A stretch of 64,000 nucleotides of DNA. Origin: Sphingobium arseniciresistens (GTDB lineage: Bacteria > Pseudomonadota > Alphaproteobacteria > Sphingomonadales > Sphingomonadaceae). The notes beneath the pieces were generated by a model. It made no database searches, was not told where the DNA came from, and worked only from the letters and a program-made list of their open reading frames with translations. The DNA lies in NCBI GenBank assembly GCA_029167225.1, contig JARFNK010000001.1, positions 62,001-126,000 of the forward strand. The letters are read 5' to 3'. Shown piece by piece: positions 10,026 through 16,340 of the stretch. A program made the position numbers and the translations under genes. Within the stretch, counting starts at the first letter, position 1; each line of letters starts with the position of its first letter.

Positions 10026-10067
10026 AGGGCCGGTTGGAAGTTGGCGCTTCCTTCCGGCCTGTTTTTT
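10026..10067 (+). terminator. Rho-independent terminator or attenuator just upstream of the RHH gene
   Basis: On the + strand an imperfect stem (AGGGCCGG TT GGAAG paired with CTTCC TT CCGGCCT, loop TTGGCG) is followed by a run of six T. Only about 16 bases separate the T run from the ATG of the ribbon-helix-helix gene, leaving no room for a separate promoter. It may therefore attenuate that gene or block antisense transcription into it. On the minus strand it lies in the leader of the Tat-signal gene. Confidence 0.6.
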
Positions 10068-10082
10068 GGATAACCTTAATTC

Positions 10083-10286
10083 ATGCCTTCGTCAATTCGG
10101 GATAACCAAAAATCAAAACGAGGTCGCCCGTCTACTGGCGGTCGCGGACAAATGATCGGCGTCCGACTTCAGCCTGACGATCTCGACGCCCTCGACAACT
10201 GGATTAGCGAACAGCCCGACAGCCCATCCCGCCCCGAAGCGATCCGCCGGCTAACTAAAATTGGGCTGAAGTCCGAGATTCTGTAA
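10083..10286 (+). CDS. Small ribbon-helix-helix type DNA-binding protein
   Basis: A 67-residue basic protein. Residues about 23-60 fit a ribbon-helix-helix (Arc/CopG-like) fold: a short strand (MIGVRLQP), helix A (DDLDALDNWISEQ), then SRPEAIRRLTKIGL as helix B. It probably binds DNA as a dimer and acts as a local regulator. It is the only + strand gene in the structural region and is divergent from the Tat-signal gene. Its 3' end overlaps the convergent exported-protein gene by 32 bases. No clear ribosome binding site is seen, and a terminator-like hairpin ends 16 bases before the ATG. Confidence 0.65.
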   Translation: MPSSIRDNQKSKRGRPSTGGRGQMIGVRLQPDDLDALDNWISEQPDSPSRPEAIRRLTKIGLKSEIL

Positions 10287-10956
10287 GGACGTATTTCATG
10301 CCCGTCCCATCCAGGGCCAGAATGCGAATACTGGCGCCTTTGATACGCATATCCTGTGGAAAATTTTTACCAAGCGGAAGTATTAACTCCTGAGTGAATG
10401 CAGGACGCGCAATATTATCGGAAAATTCTCGATAGCTAAACGAAACGGAAGTGCCATTTGATCCCAAATACAATATTAAAGATTTAAATCGTTTACCTAT
10501 TTCATTAAAATCTCGATCTATTATTTTCCTGTATGGCGCTGGATTTTCTAGTTTTTCAGATGGTTTATCACTTCCTTTAAAATACATCCTTTCAAATACA
10601 CCGTCTTTGTCTTCGTCAATTAGGCATGGCCTGTTTCTACCGAACGCCATGTTCAACTTTGTGCAAGCAATTAATGCTACACCCTGGGTCTCAGTTTCAA
10701 AAACAGCATCCTGTGGAACGGTTATTGTTCCTCGCATAAAGTTACCAAAGACAACCTTACTTGAAAGATAAACGCTCTCTTTAACAACTTCACTAACTTC
10801 ATAGTATTCTGAAGACCAAACTGGATCACCTGCAGCCACAATAACCGGCGTGCCCACTTCTGGATAAGTGGTGATGTGCGGTACAACTTTCTGGGTTGCG
10901 CCCGCATTTGCCGGAAGATGGGCAACTACCGCCAAAACGAATAGTAATGCGCGCAT
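10255..10956 (-). CDS. Low-GC exported moron protein of unknown function
   Basis: A 233-residue protein with a Sec-type signal peptide (MRALLFVLAVVAHLPANAGA, probable cleavage near residue 20). It is visibly AT-richer than every neighbour, with codons such as TTA, ATT and AAA, which points to separate acquisition. An acidic loop around residues 104-115 (DEDKDGVFER) resembles calcium-binding DxDxDG loops. Two cysteines may form a disulphide. No family was recognised. It lies between the tail chaperones and the Tat/Rha pair and looks like a moron expressed from its own signals. Periplasmic superinfection exclusion or lysogenic conversion is possible but is inference. Confidence 0.65.
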   Translation of the reverse strand: MRALLFVLAVVAHLPANAGATQKVVPHITTYPEVGTPVIVAAGDPVWSSEYYEVSEVVKESVYLSSKVVFGNFMRGTITVPQDAVFETETQGVALIACTKLNMAFGRNRPCLIDEDKDGVFERMYFKGSDKPSEKLENPAPYRKIIDRDFNEIGKRFKSLILYLGSNGTSVSFSYREFSDNIARPAFTQELILPLGKNFPQDMRIKGASIRILALDGTGMKYVLTESRTSAQF

Positions 10957-10994
10957 ATCGAATCCCTCCCAATGTTAGGACGATACACGGCGCC

Positions 10995-11417
10995 TTACCC
11001 CAACACCATCCGGAGCCGCGCCTCCTCGATCTCCAGCTCCTGCGGCGTAACCGGCGCGTGCCAGGGCGGCGGACTATTCTCGCTTTCGGCGCGACGGCCT
11101 TCGGCAAGATATTCGGTCGACAGGCGGCGGATCAGCCGTGCTTCCCAGGCAGGGAGCACGACCCCCGTCGCCTGCTGCCATGCGGTAATCTCGCGCCAGC
11201 TGAGCGGCACGGCGCCCATGCCGGCCGCCTCTGACAGGCCGATCTCGATCAGCCGGTTGATGATGTGCGGCGCGGGATTGGGCGGCATCTGCGGGATGAG
11301 GCCCCGTTTCTGCATCTGGTCGATGCGGCTGATGCTGGGCGCCTGATCGGCCAGCTTTGCCCGCTTCGATCCTTCGGGCGGCTTGGGCGTGGCATGCAGC
11401 CACGCCATCTGCCGCAC
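10995..11417 (-). CDS. Tail assembly chaperone, T-part (made by -1 frameshift from the preceding gene)
   Basis: From its first ATG this frame gives 140 residues (W-rich, with LSWREITAWQQATG and LPAWEARLIRRLSTEYL motifs, resembling siphophage tail-assembly chaperone T domains). The frame is open further upstream, to 11453 and beyond. It lies in the -1 frame of the upstream gpG-like gene, and a GGGAAAC slippery site joins them at 11453-11459. The expected product is a fusion of about 282 residues, 130 from the G part and 152 from this frame. No good ribosome binding site precedes the ATG at 11417, so a free-standing product is less likely. G and GT proteins bind the tape measure during tail assembly. 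Confidence 0.8.
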   Translation of the reverse strand: MRQMAWLHATPKPPEGSKRAKLADQAPSISRIDQMQKRGLIPQMPPNPAPHIINRLIEIGLSEAAGMGAVPLSWREITAWQQATGVVLPAWEARLIRRLSTEYLAEGRRAESENSPPPWHAPVTPQELEIEEARLRMVLG

Positions 11418-11425
11418 GTACAGGG

Positions 11426-11842
11426 TCAGATCCCGGCCGAGCCGGGCTTGAAGTTTCCCCAGTCAGCAACGAATTTCGCCACCTGCTTGGCAATGAAGCC
11501 CAGCTTGGGATCGCGATAGACCGCCTCGAACAGCGGCGCACCCTGCACATCGCCTGCAGGCGGATATTCCAGATTGTCGAAACGCACCGTGATGGCGGCC
11601 AGATCTTCGGCGGTTTCATTCACGCGCTCCTGATAGGGGGCGACGCTGATCTTGCCGTCATTGTCCTGCATCCGCTTGACCGCGCGGGAGGATTGCCGAG
11701 CTTCGACGATGCCGAAGGCCTTGCTGCCGGGGCCGAAGATCACGATCTGCACCGGCCTTTCGCCGTCGTACAGCAATTCGCCATTGGCATTCTTGACGTG
11801 GATGGTCGCCGTCTCTTCGACGGCCTGCGTGGTGATGTCCAT
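11426..11842 (-). CDS. Tail assembly chaperone, gpG-like
   Basis: A 138-residue protein directly after the tail tube gene, the classical place of lambda gene G. It is a compact alpha/beta protein (MDITTQAVEETATIHVKNAN..., IVIFGPGSKAF, then a helical second half with AAITVRFDNLEY and FIAKQVAKFVADWGN). The last codons contain the slippery heptamer GGGAAAC; ribosomes that do not slip stop at 11426. A minority shift by -1 would make the longer GT protein. Function by family: chaperone that coats the tape measure and recruits tail tube subunits. The assignment rests on order, length and the frameshift arrangement. Confidence 0.82.
   Translation of the reverse strand: MDITTQAVEETATIHVKNANGELLYDGERPVQIVIFGPGSKAFGIVEARQSSRAVKRMQDNDGKISVAPYQERVNETAEDLAAITVRFDNLEYPPAGDVQGAPLFEAVYRDPKLGFIAKQVAKFVADWGNFKPGSAGI
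11432..11459 (-). promoter_or_regulatory. Programmed -1 ribosomal frameshift signal (G/GT)
   Basis: Reading the minus strand, the zero frame is TGG GGA AAC TTC, giving the canonical X XXY YYZ heptamer G GGA AAC at 11459-11453. After a 6-base spacer (TTCAAG) comes a perfect 6-bp hairpin with a 3-base loop, CCCGGC TCG GCCGGG, at 11446-11432. Spacer length and stem position match known stimulators. The -1 frame is open through the site into the T-part and has no stop before 10995. Lambda uses the closely related GGGAAAG at the same place. Confidence 0.85.
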
Positions 11843-11917
11843 GATTGTCCTTTCGCGGAAGGTGCGCCGACCCGCCCCGACAGCCGCGAATGCGCGGGAC
11901 GGGCCGATGCGAGGTGA

Positions 11918-11935
11918 CCGGGCGAAGCCGCCCGG
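11918..11935 (-). terminator. GC-rich hairpin downstream of the tail tube gene
   Basis: CCGGGCG AAGC CGCCCGG forms a 7-bp perfect stem, 17 bases after the tail tube stop codon on the minus strand. No T run follows, so it is more likely an mRNA-stabilising hairpin or weak terminator than a full terminator. Confidence 0.35.
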
Positions 11936-11952
11936 AATGGCGTGGATGTGGT

Positions 11953-12405
11953 TCAGGCCGGCGCGGCGACCTTGACGACCTTGGTCGAGATCTCGATCGT
12001 CGGCGCGGCCATCAGGATCGTGTCGGCGCCGTCGGTGGTTTCCGGGTAGCCGAACACGCGGCCCTGGAAATAGCGGATGGCGCCATCCGCATAGGTGACC
12101 TTGAAAGAATAGAGCTTCGAGGTGGCGTCGTCGCCGGCCGTGCGCATCAGGGTCTGACCGGCATCGGCATCATTATGCGCCATGGACGGCTGAAGCGACC
12201 CATAGTCGACCGAGCCCTTGTGCTTTTCGACCGGGCCTTTCAGCGGCTTAAATTCCACCTTGGCAAAGGTGGCGCCGAGCGCGCCGATCTTTTCGACGCC
12301 GCCCACTTCGGTAAAGGTCAGTGCGGCAAAACCTGCAGCGTCGTTGGTGGCGGGCAAGGCAGCGGAAATGGCGAGCGTGGAACCCGCCGCAGTCGTGGAT
12401 GTCAT
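11953..12405 (-). CDS. Major tail tube protein (gpV-like)
   Basis: A 150-residue protein lying between the tail-completion genes and the chaperones, as expected for the subunit that polymerises into the siphophage tail tube. The sequence starts with a Ser/Thr/Ala-rich strand, has FTEVGGVEKIGALG and KPLKGPVEKHKGSVDYGS segments typical of tube proteins, and a beta-rich C-terminal half (YSFKVTYADGAIRYFQGRVFGY). Unlike most genes of this operon it does not overlap its neighbours and is flanked by hairpins on both sides. This may let it be expressed at higher level, as the tube protein is needed in many copies. Confidence 0.88.
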   Translation of the reverse strand: MTSTTAAGSTLAISAALPATNDAAGFAALTFTEVGGVEKIGALGATFAKVEFKPLKGPVEKHKGSVDYGSLQPSMAHNDADAGQTLMRTAGDDATSKLYSFKVTYADGAIRYFQGRVFGYPETTDGADTILMAAPTIEISTKVVKVAAPA

Positions 12406-12445
12406 GATCGTGATCCTCTAAAAGGCGAGCCGGCAATCCGGCGGG

Positions 12446-12469
12446 ATTCTGCCCGACACCGGGCGGAAT
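12446..12469 (-). terminator. Hairpin between small gene and tail tube gene
   Basis: ATTCTGCCCG ACAC CGGGCGGAAT on the + strand is a 10-bp inverted repeat with one mismatch, lying 3 bases after the stop of the upstream minus-strand gene. No T run follows in the minus direction. It may mark mRNA processing or weak termination in front of the tail tube cistron. Confidence 0.35.
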
Positions 12470-12471
12470 GA

Positions 12472-12666
12472 TCAGGCTTCAGCCTTGCTCTTGCTGTCAG
12501 CCACTTCGGCCTTGGCGTCGGCCGCGGTCGCGGCGCGCACCAGACCGGCAGCTTCGTAATTGGCATAGGCGCCGTCATCGATGGAATGGACCTTGCCGCC
12601 CTCGAACGTCCGTTCGGTGCCCGCATCGGTGAAGGTCTTGAGAGCAAAAGCGCTTTTCGTAGCCAT
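12472..12666 (-). CDS. Small hypothetical phage structural-region protein
   Basis: A 64-residue protein (MATKSAFALKTFTDAGTERTF..., Lys/Ala/Glu-rich C-terminus). It lies between the tail terminator and tail tube genes with a good GGAGACGAACC-like leader upstream of the ATG. The family is not recognised. Its first about 45 residues look like a small beta-rich domain (TFEGGKVHSIDDGAYANYEAAGLV), a pattern shared with short proteins that sit next to capsid or connector genes in related phages. A minor virion or assembly role is possible. Confidence 0.6.
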   Translation of the reverse strand: MATKSAFALKTFTDAGTERTFEGGKVHSIDDGAYANYEAAGLVRAATAADAKAEVADSKSKAEA

Positions 12667-12691
12667 GGTTCGTCTCCTGTTGCTGGCCAGT

Positions 12692-13087
12692 TCAGGCGTC
12701 GTGACTGACGCGGAAATCCTGTGTTTGTTCGAAGCTGCTCGCGGGGCCGCGCAGATCAGGGCCGGTCCCGGCTGTCAGGATCGACACACGCTCGCCCCCG
12801 CCAATATTGCCTGTCCGGCCGGCGCAGATGCTCTTAACCAGCGCGATGATCGCCCGCTGCTCGCGATAGCTGTCGGCACGCACCGTTGCCGCCACCCGGT
12901 CGATGGTCCGCACCTTCGCGCCGCGCTTCAACGGCTGCCGCTCGACCGAACTGACCAGCACCAGCAGCAACGCTGGCAGTGGGACGCCATCGGGCAGTCC
13001 CCCGGCCTTGATCCTGTCCGTCGGCACGATCGCCGTCAGCGCGGCGTCGGCGCGCAGCAATGCCCCCACGATGTCGACGCCGGTCAT
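12692..13087 (-). CDS. Tail completion / terminator protein (DUF3168-like)
   Basis: A 131-residue protein placed between the HK97 gp10-like gene and the tail tube, the usual position of the DUF3168 (gp17-like) tail terminator. It starts MTGVDIVGALLRADAALTAIVP, followed by LPALLLVLVSSVERQPLKRG, matching the pattern in which an N-terminal helix is followed by a beta strand and a conserved R-V-x-V-x-A stretch (RVAATVRADSYREQRAI). It overlaps the upstream gene by ATGA at 13084-13087. By family it caps the tail and mediates joining to the head. Confidence 0.78.
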   Translation of the reverse strand: MTGVDIVGALLRADAALTAIVPTDRIKAGGLPDGVPLPALLLVLVSSVERQPLKRGAKVRTIDRVAATVRADSYREQRAIIALVKSICAGRTGNIGGGERVSILTAGTGPDLRGPASSFEQTQDFRVSHDA

Positions 13088-13608
13088 GTCTCGTCGCCTT
13101 CATCAGAGCCGATGATCCCAGCCCGCGTAACACGCGCGGCGATGTAACGCCCTGCAGCGGCAAAGGCCTCCTGCTCTTTCATGTCGAGGGACACCCGCAG
13201 GAACGGATTCGGGCGGGCGCCGGGATGATGCACGGTTTTTCCGACAAACTTCCCGCCGATCATCAGCGACCCGGGATCGATCGAGCTATTGACCTTCCTG
13301 ACGCTCATGCCGCCGCGCTGGCTGTCGTCGACGCTGATGAAGTGCGGGGCGGTGCCATATTCCAGCCAGGGCGCAATGTAGGCGCCTTTCCCCTTCACCT
13401 GCACCCTGCCGACGACCTGGCCGTCCTTGATGCTGGTGCTGACCTTTATCGCTGCCGTCACTTCGTCCGAGATCGACCTGTCCCGCGCTTCATCGGCGAT
13501 GACATTGGCGCCAGCCCGCGCTGCGCCGCGCAGAAGGCGCTTCTCAACATCCGCAGGAATGCGTGCGATGAAATCCCGGACCGAATCCCGCCCGCTTACC
13601 CTAGGCAT
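13084..13608 (-). CDS. HK97 gp10-family putative tail component
   Basis: A 174-residue protein with the gp10-family pattern: an N-terminal helix with RDFIARIPADVEKRLLRGAARAGANVIADEAR, a beta segment with a YIAPWLEYGT motif, and HPGARPNPFLRVSLD near the C-terminus. The xPxLExGT and ARPFL-type motifs are hallmarks of the family. By position and family it acts in the head-tail joining region or as a minor tail component. It overlaps both neighbours (1 base upstream, 4 bases downstream), indicating translational coupling. Confidence 0.85.
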   Translation of the reverse strand: MPRVSGRDSVRDFIARIPADVEKRLLRGAARAGANVIADEARDRSISDEVTAAIKVSTSIKDGQVVGRVQVKGKGAYIAPWLEYGTAPHFISVDDSQRGGMSVRKVNSSIDPGSLMIGGKFVGKTVHHPGARPNPFLRVSLDMKEQEAFAAAGRYIAARVTRAGIIGSDEGDET

Positions 13609-14000
13609 CAGGCCGGGTTCCCGGCCGGGTCATAATCCTCGACCATGAATTCCAGCCCCTGGCGAAAACCAAGCTCGGCCGGGCCGGCGATGATCTGCAT
13701 GATGCGGTCACCCATCACGAAACGCATGTTCGGCGTCACGCCCGTGCGATAGCGCATGCGCACGCGCGCGGGTCGGGCAGCGACGTTGATACCGCCAGCC
13801 AAACGCTCAGCGCGGCTCGGCAGAATGTCCTGCACGCTGGCCCATATCTCGACGACCGGCGCCCATGATCCTGAGCCCGCGCCATCCAGGCTTCCGTCAG
13901 CCACAGGGCGCTCTATCCTGATGCGGCGGTTCAGTTCGCCGGCGGTCAGGATTATTCCATCGAAGACGCGCTGGTTGCGCTGACCAATCCCCTTAGCCAT
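13608..14000 (-). CDS. Head-tail adaptor (joining) protein
   Basis: A 130-residue protein of the phage head-tail joining (SPP1 gp16 / HK97 gp7-like) type. It has an N-terminal GELNRRIRIERPV strand, a central GSWAPVVEIWASVQDILPSR stretch, and a C-terminal part with RVRMRYRTGVTPNMRFV and a G-D-R-I/M-Q-I strand. The order of connector, adaptor and gp10-like protein is the canonical siphophage order. Start and stop overlap neighbouring genes by single bases. Confidence 0.85.
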   Translation of the reverse strand: MAKGIGQRNQRVFDGIILTAGELNRRIRIERPVADGSLDGAGSGSWAPVVEIWASVQDILPSRAERLAGGINVAARPARVRMRYRTGVTPNMRFVMGDRIMQIIAGPAELGFRQGLEFMVEDYDPAGNPA

Positions 14001-14572
14001 CAGAACACCCCTGGTCGGTACAGATTGCAGATATTTACCACCGGCGCGGGCAGGTCGTCCTCGAATCCGGTCGCGAGCATGGCATCACGATTGGCATAGA
14101 GGTGCCCGGCCATCAGCTTCACCGCCGAAAGCAGGCCCTTGGGGCAAGCGCCCGCGGGATATCCGACCGTGAATGTCACCGTCACCTCCCCGCCCGCCAC
14201 TGGCCAGGCCGTGCCGATGGCAGGCAACAGCCCGCCATCGGCACCAACCCGCCAACCACCGGGCGCCAGCGCGACCGATGCCCCCGTCGGATCCAGATAG
14301 GATATTGCCGTCACCGCCAGCGTCGCCGCCGGCCCCACGCCCACCATCATGCCGGCGCCGAAACCCGCGAACCGGGCCACCAGCCCCGGCGTGGGGGCAA
14401 GGCGCAGGCTCGCGCATTTCTGCACCAGGTCGATCGACGCATCGCGCAGGGCGATGACCAGGTCGTCCTCCCCGTCATCATCGATGCGCAGATGCGCCTT
14501 GACGGCCGCCAGCGACAGGATCGCATCGGCATAGCCGCCATCCTCGATGACGGGGGAGAGCTGGAAAAGCAT
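14000..14572 (-). CDS. Head-tail connector protein (gp6-like)
   Basis: A 190-residue protein with the connector signature near the N-terminus: LAAVKAHLRIDDDGEDDLVIALRDAS, an L-x-x-v-K-x-H-L-R-i-D motif typical of the gp6/gp8 (PhiE125) connector family that forms a ring under the portal. The C-terminal part has VTVTFTVGYPAG and a helical LLSAVKLMAGHLYANRDA segment, also typical. It lies downstream of the capsid gene and overlaps the adaptor gene by one base. Confidence 0.87.
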   Translation of the reverse strand: MLFQLSPVIEDGGYADAILSLAAVKAHLRIDDDGEDDLVIALRDASIDLVQKCASLRLAPTPGLVARFAGFGAGMMVGVGPAATLAVTAISYLDPTGASVALAPGGWRVGADGGLLPAIGTAWPVAGGEVTVTFTVGYPAGACPKGLLSAVKLMAGHLYANRDAMLATGFEDDLPAPVVNICNLYRPGVF

Positions 14573-14593
14573 GGGGCGGGCGCCTCTGCTGGA

Positions 14594-14980
14594 TCAGTCG
14601 GTAGTCGCGGAGAGCGACTTGGCATAGGCGACGGCGGCAGGATCGGGATCGGCCCACCCGGCCGCCTTCCCTGCCTTCGCCTCCGACGGAGACAGCCAGA
14701 TCACATCGTCGGATCGATGATCCAGATGCGCACTGAGCACGCGCACTTCGATCGCGCCGGCAGGCGGGCCAGCCTCCTCCACCACGGCGGCCTCGTCCAC
14801 GACGTCGGCCTGCTCTGCGGCGTCGGCAGGCGCCTCCTCCACGATCTGCCCTTCGTCGTTCGCAGACGCTTCGGCAGTGGCCTGCTCTTCCGTGGCAGCG
14901 GGTGCTTCGGACGGCTGAGCGTCGATCGACGCTGCCGCATCCGCCTCGCCAGCGGCCGGAACATTCTTGCGATTGGCCAT
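14594..14980 (-). CDS. Acidic hypothetical phage protein
   Basis: A 128-residue protein. The first about 80 residues are low-complexity and rich in Ala and Glu (EADAAASIDAQPSEAPAATEEQ...). A compact C-terminal part starts at IEVRVLSAHLDHRSDDVIWLSPSEAKAG and resembles short head-decoration or ribosome-like beta domains seen next to capsid genes, but no family could be assigned. It lies between the major capsid protein and the connector, with a strong GGAGG ribosome binding site. Confidence 0.55.
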   Translation of the reverse strand: MANRKNVPAAGEADAAASIDAQPSEAPAATEEQATAEASANDEGQIVEEAPADAAEQADVVDEAAVVEEAGPPAGAIEVRVLSAHLDHRSDDVIWLSPSEAKAGKAAGWADPDPAAVAYAKSLSATTD

Positions 14981-15013
14981 GATGACCTCCTGAATTTCTG
15001 TGTCGGGAAAGAT

Positions 15014-15043
15014 GATGCCGGCTGCATCGGCGCAGCCGGCATC
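15014..15043 (-). terminator. Strong 12-bp hairpin after the major capsid gene
   Basis: GATGCCGGCTGC and GCAGCCGGCATC form a perfect 12-bp stem with a 6-base loop, 6 bases after the capsid stop codon on the minus strand. There is no long T run (TCTTTCCC follows), so it may stabilise the capsid mRNA or terminate partly. With the hairpin upstream of the capsid start it isolates the capsid cistron. Confidence 0.5.
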
Positions 15044-15049
15044 ACGCCA

Positions 15050-16270
15050 TCAGGTGGCGCTGTTGCGGTACGTCTTCACCGCGCCACCGATGTCCATCAG
15101 GTTGCCGCCGCTGCGCAGCCAGGCCAGAAAGCCGACCTGCCCCTTCTTCGCATAGGCGCTGTCGGTGTAGCGCTGCAGCTCGATCAGCATCACGTCGCGG
15201 ATGACATATTTCTTCAGGTCGCCAAAGGCGATCGACAGCGCATTGGCGGCCATCTGTGCGACATGCTGGTTGGTCTTGATGGGATAGCCCAGCACCGTGT
15301 CGAGCTTGCCGTTCGAGGCGACATCCCATCCAGGCAGGAAGATGGGGCGGCCGTTCGTGTCCTTCAGCAGCTTCAGCTGCATGACGCTGTTGTCATGCAT
15401 CATGAAGCCGCAGCCGGGGCCGCGATAGGCAGGGTCGACACTATGTTCCAACCGGACCAGGTCGTCATAGACAGCGGTCGTCGTCTGCCCGGTCGCGCCC
15501 GTCCGGCCGATGGTGGCGGCTGTGATCAGGCCCGTGGGCTGGTTTGTCCCGGTGCCGACGGTGAAATGCCGGTTCGTAACCCGGCCAAGGCGGGTCGACA
15601 GGCGATTGCGAACAAAGGCTTCGACATCGATCTGGCTGTCCATCAGCAGCTCAACAGGCACGGTGATGACCTTCGAGCTATATTTATAGACCGGCAGGTT
15701 CTTCGTGCCGAACGTCGCGTCCTGATCCGTGGCGGACTGGTTTTCCGCGACGATCTCGCCCTCTTCGGTCGAACCGTCACTGGTCGGCCACGCCATCGGG
15801 TTGCCCTGCGTCGTGCGGATCACCTCCGCCGCCTCGCGCATGCCGCCAAAGGCCACCAACGCCTCCAGCACCTGCGTGGCGACATCGGTCTGGATGGTGT
15901 AACCGCCCTCGCCCGGCGTCGTGGTCGACATGGTGTTCTGGATCGAAGCATTATACTTCTGCCAGTCCTCCGCTGAGAGCGCCTTGTCGCCGCCGCGCAG
16001 CCACTTGGCGAAAAGGTTGGAGGCCTCCGACTTGTCGTCCTTACCATGGCGCAGGGCCGCGTCGATCACGCCGTCGCGCAGCGCGGTTTCGGCGGCCAGC
16101 TGGTTCATGCGCTGGTGACGCTCGATCTTCGCATCGATCTGCTCGATCTCGGCGATGCCGTCGTCATAGGTCTTCTGGTTTTCAGCGGTCCAGGCACTAT
16201 CGCCCTCGACCAGTTCCTTCAGCGCTTTGGACTTCGCCGCGCGCTGCTCACGCAGAGCCTGAATGCTCAT
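15050..16270 (-). CDS. Major capsid protein, HK97 family
   Basis: A 406-residue protein, a normal size for an HK97-type capsid precursor. Residues 1 to about 100 are a charged coiled-coil (delta domain: SIQALREQRAAKSKALKEL... KIERHQRMNQLA) that serves as internal scaffold and is cleaved by the phage protease. The rest has typical capsid motifs: GGYTIQTDVATQVLEAL, an E-loop region, a strand with YKYSSKVITVPVELL, then DVEAFVRNRLSTRLGRVTNRHF and a C-terminal P-domain with LDTVLGYPI. It lies directly after the ClpP-like protease. A terminator-like hairpin precedes its ribosome binding site GGAAAGG. Confidence 0.93.
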   Translation of the reverse strand: MSIQALREQRAAKSKALKELVEGDSAWTAENQKTYDDGIAEIEQIDAKIERHQRMNQLAAETALRDGVIDAALRHGKDDKSEASNLFAKWLRGGDKALSAEDWQKYNASIQNTMSTTTPGEGGYTIQTDVATQVLEALVAFGGMREAAEVIRTTQGNPMAWPTSDGSTEEGEIVAENQSATDQDATFGTKNLPVYKYSSKVITVPVELLMDSQIDVEAFVRNRLSTRLGRVTNRHFTVGTGTNQPTGLITAATIGRTGATGQTTTAVYDDLVRLEHSVDPAYRGPGCGFMMHDNSVMQLKLLKDTNGRPIFLPGWDVASNGKLDTVLGYPIKTNQHVAQMAANALSIAFGDLKKYVIRDVMLIELQRYTDSAYAKKGQVGFLAWLRSGGNLMDIGGAVKTYRNSAT

Positions 16271-16288
16271 TTCGTTTGCCTTTCCAAC

Positions 16289-16315
16289 AAAAAAGGGCCG
16301 CGAAATGCGGCCCTT
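16289..16315 (-). terminator. Terminator-like hairpin with T6 just upstream of the capsid start
   Basis: On the minus strand AAGGGCCGC ATTTC GCGGCCCTT is a perfect 9-bp stem followed by TTTT to complete a T6 run. It ends about 19 bases before the capsid ATG. It has all features of an intrinsic terminator, yet lies inside the late operon. It may attenuate read-through from the portal/protease genes, act as an antitermination checkpoint, or protect a processed capsid mRNA 5' end. Confidence 0.7.
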
Positions 16316-16340
16316 GCTCTACTCCCTTTGCGCGGCGCGC

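Noticed and set aside
10995-11417. Independent 140-residue gene starting at ATG 11417
   Set aside because: No good ribosome binding site; the frame is open upstream to the GGGAAAC site and fits the -1 product of the gpG-like gene. Kept only as the T-part.
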